A stretch of 64,000 bases of DNA from positions 1-64,000 of the IMG/VR virus record IMGVR_UViG_3300046804_004946; one strand, given 5' to 3'. A program made the translations under genes and the position numbers. How positions within the stretch are numbered: position 1 is the first letter of the stretch; each line of letters begins with the position of its first letter. The notes beneath the pieces were generated by a model that ran no database searches, was not told the DNA's origin, and saw only the letters and a program-made list of their open reading frames with translations. This DNA comes from a virus. Of the stretch, positions 19,201 through 27,500 are shown one piece after another.

Positions 19201-19938
19201 GGATATGCTGGTCTTGGTATTGGAAATAGTATTTTATTAAAATTAAGATCCGTTTCTTCCATAGGAGGTACAGATGCAATAATATCTGCAACAGTATCAG
19301 CAGCTGGAACAATTACTACACCAATTTATATTTCAAATTCTGGATATGGATATACATATTCAAATCCACCAGAAGTTATTGCACCCATTTCCGCAATACC
19401 AAACGAGTTAGTTACTGATATTAATTTTGTACAAGGTTTTTCTGGAATAATTACTGGAATAACAACTTGCCCAGGTATAGGGACAAACTTGGCACTTAAG
19501 TTATTTACTTCGTATGATCAAAACATAAATGTAAGTAATTTAATTGTTGGATATCCAATATATGTATTTGATACTTCTATTGGAAATGGAATAACTTCAA
19601 TCAATTCAAATGAATTGCAAATTGTTTCAATTGGTAATACTTATTGCGATAATATATACCAAGTTCATCAAATAACAAATTTGAATCTTAAAGGAGAAAT
19701 AATATGCAATATATCAGATAAAACTTCAGTAATAGGTCTCAAAACAACTGGATCTTCTTTAAAAGGAAGATTTTCTTGGGGTAAATTTAGTTCTGTGAAA
19801 AGATCAGAAACTAATCCATTATCTATAGATTTATCTAATTATACTGCATCTTCTGGGTTGTCTTCATTCCCAACAATCCAAAGAAGAGGTTATGGGTTAA
19901 GAGAATTGGGAGGATTGGTAAAAATATTCTTGGATTAA
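7225..19938 (+). CDS. 7: Giant baseplate wedge protein, gp7-like, 4237 aa
   Basis: It sits at the gp7 position, between gp6 and gp8. Residues about 20-60 (PEFILDENPKFLEFLKQYY) and about 200-300 (SFYQSKGTDESIKILFKVLFN, then LVGQQIKSVDGTFSGPIS) resemble the C-terminal third of T4 gp7 as I remember it. A second gp7-like piece (DNDYYQNLSYSIKS and VHPVG) is at about 2400-2440, so about 2100 residues seem inserted inside the gp7 domain. The insert and the C-terminus are beta-rich: many GxGY repeats (PGEGYTNK, EGAGYDNN, GGSGYKK), a YHYH-like domain at about 1240-1330 (DGIPIYGPYGY, HNGRF.KTPEFPNGVYAYY), and NGVLQ repeats near the end. It is very AT-rich. Four times T4 gp7 in length, it probably builds large baseplate arms or fibres. 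Confidence 0.8.
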   Translation: MISTNFESRIKVNEIISNQIPEFILDENPKFLEFLKQYYISQEFEGGPIDIIENLDQYLNFDFLNDKISQEKITLTSDITSTSDEINLSSIKGFPKKYGLVKIEDEIITYESISGNTLLGCSRGFSGISSLNDLSNQEELVFTKSKSSSHKSGVEATNLSSLFLKEFYKKLKYLFAPGFEDFEFSPELDINNFISNIKSFYQSKGTDESIKILFKVLFNQTPKIVNLEDFLIKPSAGDYLRRNIVVCDLITNNCDPFKLVGQQIKSVDGTFSGPISKIDISTKNNKTVYKIHLFYGYTDDNLIEGNFKITPKTKITNNISIGSSTITVDSTIGFKDSGKFVCDGQEITYENKSVNQFYGCSGVLNEIKPGKDLYFKDYIVYGYENGDETKKIEFVVIGSLSSISGIENSILLSENDVVEVGEIGSDIRYDVDTKTLKEYAFSSWIYNIKSSYNIQKFSVGNPVITLYENTHPTSLKVGDFVDILLRDTEQKVLDNVVVTAIENNKITLDTPIFGILPQQKIDIRRNYEFSSSEYIPIKYPQVISNVQNTYISKQNEMYVASNSLPSRQITLDIKQSVKTINSLKDSDEFFDGLLGGKYTILSFDNEVPFLTGDIVKYFYTTNSPISGLLNYSEFIVEVLPQKNKIRLYSAASFLPVKDFLRFDKNTSFGTHRFVLVQHSSQILLPSNSLKKFSINKNFNLLEKNIETLPGVVGTLINGVDIINYKSTDKVFYGPIEKVDVSNQGFNYDVISPPKAELTSPNTGIGTTALLNLIVSGNFKDVFVDPQQFGIERVISISAKGGNGKGAVFDPIIKKQYREIIFSAQTTDFGGAINPSNDTFSFNSPHALLDGQKIVYNTNGNLGIGIGSFGGSNLDSGKYLINGGIYYPKVINSNSIQIYTSLDDLTSGINTVGLTTMNTYGIHKFRLYDPIKVLSYVRIVNPGEGYTNKVLKIKPVGIITQTDTITFKNHTFNDGDLINYSFEGQQINGLDVSKKYYVLKVDSDNFKLSDGGLKEQNENENDKLNYIKRKSVNINSTGDGYQIFSYPPIELSLTAEYIGITSEVKLTPIVRGNVVGAYLYEPGSDYGSTALNLNINPIVSIKKGFGAQLKPLIINGKIVSVQVQNKGTDYDKNVDLEIIGSGLGCKLRAEVNNGLIESIIVLNEGAGYDNNTNIIVSTPGQGAVLVPSIRSLTVNDYYRYPGEFYLENKEKTGLTYAINGYYSNREGLEFKDPDENTLHSKIIGWSRDGIPIYGPYGYEDPSNFSSQIVRLKSGYTLNPEKVYNRPPLQDLPSGFFVEDYSFTNSGNLDIHNGRFSKTPEFPNGVYAYYSSTKLDVSTAAKTEIVPEFPYFIGNSYRSDPESNFILDQNADLDDENLLRNTFPYRVNREFSSNYFLPKNFGLKQRSEIKSVETGSVDGLIIQVPGEGYSNGDKLIFENQGTSGVGALAVIEKVFNRSEIESVNTTYNLYENVEFTWENSNTVIAKILPSHNLLDQESIQITGLSTSSVKNLAGNHKIEVTKQSAVLLRELNSAPNVGVVTDIYLDRRLSNVSVGSSVLINSEKFMILNIFENNILRCMRSQTGISHSISSLVEEIPCIFKINLDSKYFKSKNKSIVYFNPNDSVGVGTLEGKETLITQYYGDFSKKVSIPTRSIYIPNHPFNTNDLIKLSSSQSVGSASILVSNTSSGFEFGLPPEINEDSYLYVINKSKDFIGIVTQIGLTTTTSGLYFASNGSNKYDYKIESVLNSDEILTGTVSKIKATINTYTNHNIQNGEFIDLKINPNLSGISTLKYNPDFNVLLVNPEVFGSSSVDISKNTITIPSHRFETGQKVFYNTSSYNSGGISTGIYYINKVDSNKIKLCETNLDAISFPVNEINIQNSGGSSQEISKVNPQILSIRNNDVIFDLSDSSLNGYEFDLFYDKNFNKNFVSTASTSQFNVSRSGTIGVNGELIVNYDDKIPSFYYSLIKDHKPIFSNEKESEYQVIFVDSFYNQQNSVVYQSSNTSFSISLKKIPESLEYTNQNSKIEYTTSSKNTTGPIASVKLLSGGSGYKKIPRIVGVDTSFSGRIPGKNAYINATTKSIGKYKSIEISNDGFDYPSDKTLRPSANLNNLLILSDNEEISEINVVSGGKNFLSKPNLVLVDTLTRQPVNSGILELSLNGSSIGSVKIISRPKGLRSAVHRLYTVNNSNGVTIIGVTTCIDGIVHALVRTPPIYGFVTPPFNVGDYVFVENVQKGAVEDEFGNISFPGDGYNSSDHGYNFFKVTDFINDPGNAVLKYDISPYTLNPGVSVLSQSTYSSAINEKSYPIFDIVQIKSKFSDGESLYINNIPSNIEIRNASSDSLNVSKTSQEIKIFDKVKGTFSNSQATVTDIFTYDARFNYSSSSKSKSGWITDVGKLNLDTQALPDNDYYQNLSYSIKSDVEYDRYSEALNKLVHPVGTKSFGEIGFSSGGKTSIAGTSSLSTVLNLDNQKRVDIIKNYDIAFDYEATQYFSSNVRLLNKKLSNYIECKSNRVLQIDDISNSFSSSEFNKDEFLDSVTYDITDFYSKFLVQVSNIKNLESDKVSYQVSDLVVLNDFKNTYTLNKSNIFTNFDLGYFEGKLNNVGDPALVFNPTDPYETSYNIKIYREYFSQPNITGFGITNYGFLRLFSESREVKGEVGFSTSVFRALSADYHTIQSSSLIINTKDYSLNYYEVVGTYDGTNTHLAEYYFDSSQYFGGYSSGYIGTFGLTVNSGVISLSFFNNTSDKLIIKNKTVAIGKPELGEGIHRFLVEDQIPGSERTSRIESNYNLTTGISTITSFDSATESLLKSLIRVSIGSTIAIYQVIVISDQTYTKLQSDPFITVGESSGIGTFSTNNDGSLVNLVFHPHNKFLESAITIQSVDQYIYAEYDEFNIPEILSYGASRERIYVNKYGSINNYGKDRLDFDLNWNRTPIFEKVFNPKNTKQLNLETGVITIKNHFFEDNEELIYTPSSTLVGVSATAIGIGSTLVGGTIFTGDTIVGFKTITGIASTDGIITTANNIIQGLDIPNNTSVISIGITYSYFVGNVSSGSSVITGVANTSILKVGSGIYSDDNTQYGTIISIGINSITSSLASLPSGSEKVYYSSNLNYSATLSNVSTGTSFRNNFQVGIITTICPSTVYAKKIDENNFSITGVKNGIGFTFTNFGGGNYHKFEMKKKLEKTVLTVNGVLQTPLSYTPLSKTLSNNLGGLVSAGTSFISLSGISSIQPVDILKVDDEYMTVINVGFGTTVVGPISGLGTFALCNVNRGSLGSISTTHTDNTDIRIYKGSYNIVGNKIWFSEAPDGKGNNALFGDNYLPLPKSTFNGRVYLRKDYTTNRIYDDISLNFTGVGRTFSLYSGGKVVSDAVPGNNILILNDIYQTPDTTNNTNNNYEILTSGGISSVRFKGITLPNTSESFTVDYDINQNDLPKGGVLVSLAFTGGHGYAPLIGVPSDVLDVKVGAGGSIKSIGFTTSIIVGLAVTGNIGVTTNIVTGINTDSIKVNQKVMNILNKYVDEIKFVPQYVNLKVPNITNILQFDTLVSSVGINSITLSKLTTNTSSLTTSFGFDFGDEFRGSGYYSSVSVSIADTSHVGLSATITANVGSGGSITSFTIINGGTGYSNPIPVISDPSYQNLSIKGLFRPSIGSTTKTGIGLSITVVASPSERVGIGSSYSYISDFIITKPGYSFELGDVFELNGLTTAAGISKPLEPLTFTVTEVKADTFGAWQVGEFDFVDTTKPLQNGVRTRFPLIKNNKLLSFERSKTDPAAAIIDFSTILLIFINGVLQEPGVSYEYNGGTTFKFFEAPKYEDNVSIFFYRGTAGIDSVEINVYPTIKPGDSIQINKNEGLPFTIGQDPRVISFITSSDSFETGIYLGEGVDELNPKPMDLIPQKTDLVTNLITQYKDRDSLESQIFPTAKIIKSVSNSDTEIFVDNAQFFKYEENQFDLSIPNFNGLIVQNGSPISAALTATVSLSSTISKITVNSGGSGYAGLGIGNSILLKLRSVSSIGGTDAIISATVSAAGTITTPIYISNSGYGYTYSNPPEVIAPISAIPNELVTDINFVQGFSGIITGITTCPGIGTNLALKLFTSYDQNINVSNLIVGYPIYVFDTSIGNGITSINSNELQIVSIGNTYCDNIYQVHQITNLNLKGEIICNISDKTSVIGLKTTGSSLKGRFSWGKFSSVKRSETNPLSIDLSNYTASSGLSSFPTIQRRGYGLRELGGLVKIFLD

Positions 19939-19940
19939 AT

Positions 19941-19948
19941 TATAAATA
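19941..19948 (+). promoter_or_regulatory. T4-type late promoter (TATAAATA)
   Basis: A perfect TATAAATA 3 bases after the giant gene ends and 23 bp before gp8. Confidence 0.7.
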
Positions 19949-19971
19949 AAGATAACATAAACGAATTATAA

Positions 19972-21534
19972 ATGTCGGCAATAGTTACTGATCAATTTAG
20001 AGTTTTAAATTCTGAAAATTTTGTAAAGTCTGTACAAGACCCAAATAATTCTTACTATGTATTTTTAGGTTTGTCAAATCCATCTTCGGTAGGTTTTGGT
20101 AGAACTTCTAATTGGGATTCAAGTATTCCTTCACCAACTGATAATTTTAATTATTTAAATCATGTAAAAGATACTATTCTTTTTGGAAAAAGAATAACAA
20201 GTGATAATGTTAGAAGATTAGTAAGAAAAGTTCAGTGGACAAAAAATTCAATTTATGAAATGTATCGCCATGACTATTCAGTACAAAATCCATCTCCAAA
20301 AACAAGTTCATATAGATTATATGATGCAAATTATTACGTAGTTAATAAAGACTATAGAGTTTATTTGTGTGTAGATAATGGATCTAAATCAACAAATAGA
20401 TTAGGAAATCCTTCTCAAGATGAACCTTTATTTGTTGATTTAGAACCATCTAGAGCAGGAGAAAGTGGTGACGGATATTTATGGAAATATTTGTTTACTG
20501 TTTCTCCTAGTGATATAGTTAAATTTGATTCTATTGAATATATACCAGTTCCGGAAAATTGGGCCACCACAACCGATGCCGATATTAAGGCAATTAGAAG
20601 TAGTGGAGATTCTTTAATAAATGAAAACCAAATAAAAAAAGTTTATATAGAAAATCCAGGAACTGGTTACAATTCTTCAACAGAATCTTTAGACATAATA
20701 GGTGATGGAACTGGGGCAAAAGTTATTGTTGATGTTATTGGTGGAAAAATAGATAATGTTTTAGTTTCTAATGGTGGAAAAAATTATACTTATGGTAGAG
20801 TTGATTTATCTCCAATAAATCAAGGTGCTACTTCATTTGCACATTTAATACCAATAATACCACCATCAAGAGGGCATGGGCATGACATATATACTGAATT
20901 AGGATGTGAAAGAGTTTTAATATATGCAAGATTTGATGACTCTACGAAAGATTTTCCTTCTGATATTAAATTTGCACAAATAGGGATTCTTAAAAATCCA
21001 ACCATAGCTGGATCTGCATCATCAATATACTATGATACTACATTTTCAAATTTATATGCGCTGAAATTAAATGAATCTACTGTAGCATCTCCTCAATTAG
21101 CAATTCCAGGAGCAAAAATATTTCAATCAATATCTGGAGTTGGTACTGCAGTTGGTTATATTGCTTCTTATGATTCCGAAACAAAAGTTTTAAAATATTT
21201 TACAGATAGATCTTTATATTTTAATGATTTATCTTATGACCAAAAAGATTCTAAGAGTGTATTTACACAATCTTCTGCTATTGGATTTTCCACATCTGGG
21301 GGATTAATAACAACACAAGAAGGTTTTAGTGCTGCTATTGATGCATCATTTCAAGAAAGTGATTTATTCGTCTCAAATTCAAAATCAATTGATTTAAACA
21401 CAAATTTTGTAAATGGAATTGCTTCACCAGAAATAAATAGAAGATCTGGAGAACTAATTTATATTGACAACAGACCTGTTGTTAATAGAAATCCAAAACA
21501 AAAAGAAGACATTAAAATCGTACTGGAATTTTAA
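19972..21534 (+). CDS. 8: Baseplate wedge subunit gp8, enlarged
   Basis: 520 residues against 334 in T4. The N-terminus (AIVTDQFRVLNSENF), GDGYLWKYLFTVSPSD with EYIPVP, and the C-terminus (GELIYIDNRPVVNR, then EDIKIVLEF) match the T4 gp8 landmarks, so the backbone is intact. The extra length includes residues about 215-280, which carry two GxGY/GGKNY beta repeats (NPGTGYNSS, NGGKNYTYG) like those in the giant wedge protein, followed by a GHGHDIYTELGCERVLIYARF stretch. gp8 links gp6, gp7 and gp10 in the wedge. A late promoter precedes it. Confidence 0.88.
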   Translation: MSAIVTDQFRVLNSENFVKSVQDPNNSYYVFLGLSNPSSVGFGRTSNWDSSIPSPTDNFNYLNHVKDTILFGKRITSDNVRRLVRKVQWTKNSIYEMYRHDYSVQNPSPKTSSYRLYDANYYVVNKDYRVYLCVDNGSKSTNRLGNPSQDEPLFVDLEPSRAGESGDGYLWKYLFTVSPSDIVKFDSIEYIPVPENWATTTDADIKAIRSSGDSLINENQIKKVYIENPGTGYNSSTESLDIIGDGTGAKVIVDVIGGKIDNVLVSNGGKNYTYGRVDLSPINQGATSFAHLIPIIPPSRGHGHDIYTELGCERVLIYARFDDSTKDFPSDIKFAQIGILKNPTIAGSASSIYYDTTFSNLYALKLNESTVASPQLAIPGAKIFQSISGVGTAVGYIASYDSETKVLKYFTDRSLYFNDLSYDQKDSKSVFTQSSAIGFSTSGGLITTQEGFSAAIDASFQESDLFVSNSKSIDLNTNFVNGIASPEINRRSGELIYIDNRPVVNRNPKQKEDIKIVLEF

Positions 21535-21540
21535 ATTAAA

Positions 21541-24500
21541 ATGGCAAAAACAAATTTAAACCTATCACCATATTTTGATGATTTTGATGCAACAAAAAAT
21601 TTTTATAAGGTTTTATTTAAGCCTGGATATCCAGTTCAAGCCAGAGAATTAACAACTTTACAGTCTATACTTCAAGATCAAATTTCTGCAATAGGAAAAA
21701 ACTTATTCAAAGATGGATCTGTTGTAGTTCCTGGAGATGTTTCTTATGATTCAAATTATTATGCCGTTAAAATAAACCCTATTCATTTGGGATTAGATGT
21801 AGAATTTTATTATAAAGAATTAATAGGTAAAAGATTATTGGGAGATGTATCTCAAGTTACTTGTGTAGTTCAAAACGTTTTATCTAGGAATGATTCTATA
21901 GAAAATGTTACTACTTTATATGTCAAGTATTTAAAATCAGATTCATCTTTTAATAATTCTGGATTCTCTGATGGTGAGACCTTAACTTTATTAGATAATA
22001 TTAAATACGGAAATACTACTATTACATCTGGAAATACAATAGCATCTTTAATTGAATCAAATTCAACTTCTACAGGATCAGCAGTATCTATATCTCCTGG
22101 AATTTATTATATAAGAGATTTTTTTGTAACTGTAGATAAAGATACTATAATTTTAGATCAATATTCAAATACACCTTCATACAGAGTTGGATTAAGTATT
22201 TCTGAAGAATTTATAAGTGCTTATGATGATAATACACTATATGATAATGCTAAAGGATTTACTAATTACTCAGCTCCTGGAGCAGACAGATTTAAACTAA
22301 AAGTTAAATTATCAAAACAACTTTTAAATGATTATGATGATACTAATTTTATTGAAATTCTTAGAATTACTAATGGTGTAGTCAAAAAAATAAAAGACTC
22401 TACAGATTATTCTTTAATAAAAGAATATATTTCTAAAAGAACATATGAACAATCTGGTAATTTTTCATTAAGTCCATTTTTTGTGGATGTTGCAGATTCT
22501 TTAAATAATTTAACAGATCAAAAAGGTTTATTTACTAGTAATGAAAAAACTGAGCAAAATAATACTCCAAGAGAAGATATATTTTGTGTAAAAATTTCTT
22601 CAGGTAAAGCATACGTTAATGGAAATGATATAGAAAAATCATCAACAACAATTTTAGATTCAAGAAAAACTAGATCTTTAAATGTTTCTCCACAATCTCC
22701 CATTTTATTTGAAATGGGAAATTTGATAGTTTTAAATAATGTATCTGGATGTCCTGCAATAGGAGTTGGAAATACTTATACTGTTTCATTTTTTAATAAA
22801 AGAAAATCAAGCAATACTGCAGGATCCGGAACTACTATAGGGAAAGCAAGAGTATACTCTTTTTCATTGAGTGATGATACATATAAAAATGAATCTTCCA
22901 GATGGAATTTATATGCATACGATGTACAAACGTATACTAAATTATTATTAAATACATCTACTAATAATACAGTAAATGTATCTTCATATGTTAGAGGATT
23001 AAGTAGTGGAGCTTCTGGATATGTAGCAGAATCTCCAAATAATAGTAATATTTTATACATTTATCAAACATCTGGTTCTTTTATAAAAAATGAACAAATA
23101 ATTATTGATTCAAATAAAGATTTAATTAGAACTGTATCAGATATTAAAGTTTATGGACCCCAAGATATAAAATCAGTATATCAAGATTCATCTATTTTAT
23201 CTGCAAGTGGATTAAGCACAGATTTTTCTGCCGACATATTTTTACAAAAATCTATTTCTCAAAATTTTAATCCATCAGACACTATAACAATTAATCCAAA
23301 TTTATCTGGAATTAGTACTGTTACTTCCTCATCTGGACTTAGTTTTGTTGGTATAAAAACAGAATCTATTATTAGATATCAAGTTTCTGGTTTATCAACC
23401 GAAACTTATAATAGGGTTGTGTATGTTAGTGAAGATGGATTAAAAATGCACGTTGAAGCAATTCCAACTGTAAATAATGTATGTGTAGGTTCTTTGCCGA
23501 CAGGAAGTTCAGTTACCTCTACATTTTCTTTGGGCGAATCTACAATTAAAAATAAAGAAAAATCAAATTTATACGTCAATTTAACTAATAAAAATATATC
23601 AAATGTTGATTTATCTTCTTCAAAAATAACGTTAGTTAAACAAGTGTCCCAAAAAAGTACGTCTTCTTTAGGACAATTATCTTTAGGAGTTTCTGGAGAT
23701 TTTTCAATAACTAACGGATATTTTGAACCTTTTTCTCCTGGTAGGTATTCTATTTTTTATAGCGACGGATCAGTAGAAAAATTAAATTCTGAAAAAGTTG
23801 AGATTACAAACAATGGATCTGATATTACTTTTTATGGTTTAAAAGCATCACAATCAGCAAACGTAACTGTTGTATGTACAATAACTAAAAATTTAATTAG
23901 AAGCAAGTCAAAAATTTATAAAAGAAGTCAACAATTATTAATAGATAAAACTTCTTTACAAATTTCTAATGGTATTAGTGGATTAACTACTAGTAATTAT
24001 TACGGAACTAGAGTTGAAGATAATGAAATATGTTTAAATGTTCCAGATGTTTCTAAAATTGTATGTATTTATGAATCCACAAATTCAGGCGTACCAGTAT
24101 TAGATAAATTAATTTTTCCAACAGAATCTGTAACAAATGCAATTATTGGAGAAAAAATATATGGATCTGTTAGTGATGCTGTTGGTCAAATAGTTAGTAT
24201 TCAAAGTTCAGAAATAAATTTTGTATATTTAAATTCTAATAAATTTCAAACTAACGATACTATTTCATTTGAAGAATCTAAAATATCGGTTTCTTTATTG
24301 AATGTTTATAAAGGTTCGTATATAGATAAAACAAATGATTTTATTTTGGATAAAGGGCAAAAAGATCAATATTATGATTATTCAAAAATAATAAGAAATG
24401 TAGGAACAAATTCCCCGTCAAAAAAATTACTAATAATTTATAATTCTTTTGAAGTTTCTGAATCTGATTCTGGAGATTTATATACTGCAAATAGTTATAA

Positions 24501-27500
24501 TACAAATAATTTTAAAAATGATATTTCCTCATTAAAAGATTCTGTTAGATCTTCTGATGTTTTAGATTTTAGACCAAGAGTATCAAAGTTTACATCATTA
24601 TCTTCTTCACCATTTGATTTTTCTAGTAGAATTTTTTCGTCTAATCAATCATCACAGATAGTTGTTGCTCCAAATGAATCCACTACAGTTTCCTATTCGT
24701 ACTATGTTCCCAGGATAGATAAACTTATTTTAAATAAAAATGGAAATTTTCAATTAATAACTGGTTTTGCATCTTTAAATCCACAAGAACCAGCATCGGT
24801 AGATGATGCTATGGATATTGCTAAAATAGAAATTCCAGCATATGTTTATAAAATAGAAGATATTAAAGTATCTTTAATTGAAAATAAAAGATATACTATG
24901 AAAGATATTACCAGATTAGAAGATAGAATTCAAAAATTAGAAAATTTTGCTTCATTAAGTTTATTAGAATTGGATGTCAAATCTTTACAAATTACGGATA
25001 CTCAAGGATTAGGATTATCCAAATATAAGTGCGGGTTTTTTGCAGATAGTTTTGCGAATTCTACCATGGTAGATTATAACAATAAAGATGCAAAAGTTTC
25101 TATAAATTCTGAACTAGGTGAAATGAGTACAGATGTTTCTATTCATTCTTTAAAAACTCAAATACTACCAGCACAAAACATTAACTTAGAAACTGCAGAT
25201 TACTCTTCTGATTTAAATTTAGTTGATTCTAACATTAAAAAAAGCGGAGATTTAATTACATTGAATTATTCCGAACTTGAGTGGGGAGATTTATCGCAAC
25301 CTTTTGCAACAAATTCCGAAAATATTAATCCAAACGGATTATCAAATCACAATGGATACTTAAAACTTCGTCCATCTGTAGATTTATGGGTTAAAACTTT
25401 AAATCCATACAAAGGTTCATTTATAAGATCTCAAAGTGAATGGACTAATAATTATCTTTCTAATTTATTTTTAAATGGTGAATATAGTAAAAAAATGAGA
25501 TCTAGAAATGTTGAATTTTTAGCATCTAATTTATTTCCATTAACTAATTATACTTCATCTTTTGATGGTTCTAGTTATATTAACATAATCCCAAAATTAT
25601 TAAAAATATCAATGACAACTGGAATTTTTAATATTGGAGAAACTATAGAAGGATATGAAGGCAATGTAAAAGTTTTTTCGGCACGTTTGTGCTCACCAAA
25701 TCATAAGTATGGTCCTTATAATAGTCCTTCAGAAACTTATACTTTAAACCCATATCAACAAACAGAAATTTTATCTGATTATTCACAATCAACAACAGTT
25801 TTAAATATAGATACATATTCTTTATCAGACAATGCTGATGGAAGATTTTATGGTTATGTTAGAAGTGGATTATTGATAGTCGGAAAAACAAGTGGGGCAC
25901 AGTGCGTTGTTAGTTCCCAATCTTTAGTTACAGATAATTTTGGAGATTTGATTGGTTGTTTCTTTGTTAGCAATCCATTTTCTCAACCAGAACCATCTTC
26001 TACTTTTAATGTAGGTGATAAGACGTTTAAATTAGAATCATCATATACACAATTAAATAAAAGTACATGCGAATCTGTTCTTTACTTATCAGAAAATTCT
26101 AATTTTTCTAACAATAGTATTATTAGAAGACCTGTTTTGATAAATTCTTCTGCATCTTCAAGAAGTTATTTATCTCAAACTTTTAAAGTTGATAATACTG
26201 GAGGATTTTTAACTTCTATTGATTTGTATTTTAAAGAAAAAGATGCTTCTGAAAAAGTAACAGTAGAAATTAGGGAGGTCGATCTTGGGGGATCTCCAAC
26301 AAATAAACTATTGCAGGATTTTGCACGAGTTCAGTTACCTCCAAATAAAATTAATATTTCTCCAGATGGTTCAGTTGCAACTAATTTTAAATTATCTTCA
26401 CCATTATATTTGGAAAGAAATAAACAATATTGTTTATCAGTATATTCTCCATCTTCTTCATCATATTCTGTTTGGACTGCAATATCTAATAATCCAACAG
26501 TTACAACTCAAAATTATCCACAATCTGAACAAGTCATATATTCAAATCAATTTGTAGGCGGAAGTTTATACAAACCACAAAATGGAAATTCTCCAGTTCC
26601 ATCTTTACTCCAAGATTTAAAATTTAAATTATACAAAGCGCAGTTTGTTTCTTCTGGAACAGCATTTTTTACTAATCCAATTTTATCTAACACTTCTGTA
26701 GAAGAATTTTATGATCAAAATATTGAAACTTTAGTTGATAATCCAATAACAGGATTTCCTAGAAAACTTATTATTGGTATTACCACTTCATATTTAAATA
26801 ATTTTTATAATTTTGGTAAAAGAATTAACTTTACTGGTGGAAATTATGGATTTATTGAAAAATCTGGTGGAAAAATATCAGGAGTAACAACAACTAATGT
26901 TGGGGCTGGATATTCAAATGGAACTTATTTAAATGTTCCATTATATACCATATCTGGATTTGGTCCAAATGTATTTAATGCTACTGCAAATTTAACTTTT
27001 ACTGATAATAAACTTTCTAATACAGTTATAGTTCAAGGTGGAAGTGGATATTCTCCAGGAGATTTACTTGGAATATCTACAGGTTATAATCCACAAGGTT
27101 TTGGAGCACTTATATCAGTTTCTGATATAAATGGAACTGATACTTTATTATTAACAAATCTTCCAGGTGGTGATGTTCCTTTAGGTAATAACTTAATTCA
27201 TTATGAAAATAATATTGCAGTTTCTTTGGCAGGAACAACTGTTATAAGAACTCCAGTAATCTACAATGATTTATATAGCGGAAACACTTTTAAAGTTGAG
27301 CACTATAATCATGGAAATCATGCAAATAATAATTATATAACAATAGGAGGAGTTTTTCCAGATACTTCTCCTGAACCATTAATATCTAACATTACATCAG
27401 CATCTAATCAAATATCAATAGCAAACACTTCATCCTTCTATACATATGATAACTCGGCAGTTGTTGGATTTAACACTGGTTATGTATTAATTAATAATGA

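Noticed and set aside
26285-26557. Plus-strand ORF of 90 codons inside the DUF4815 protein gene
   Set aside because: It is a second frame in very AT-rich coding DNA, rich in Ile, Leu and Tyr without a ribosome site.
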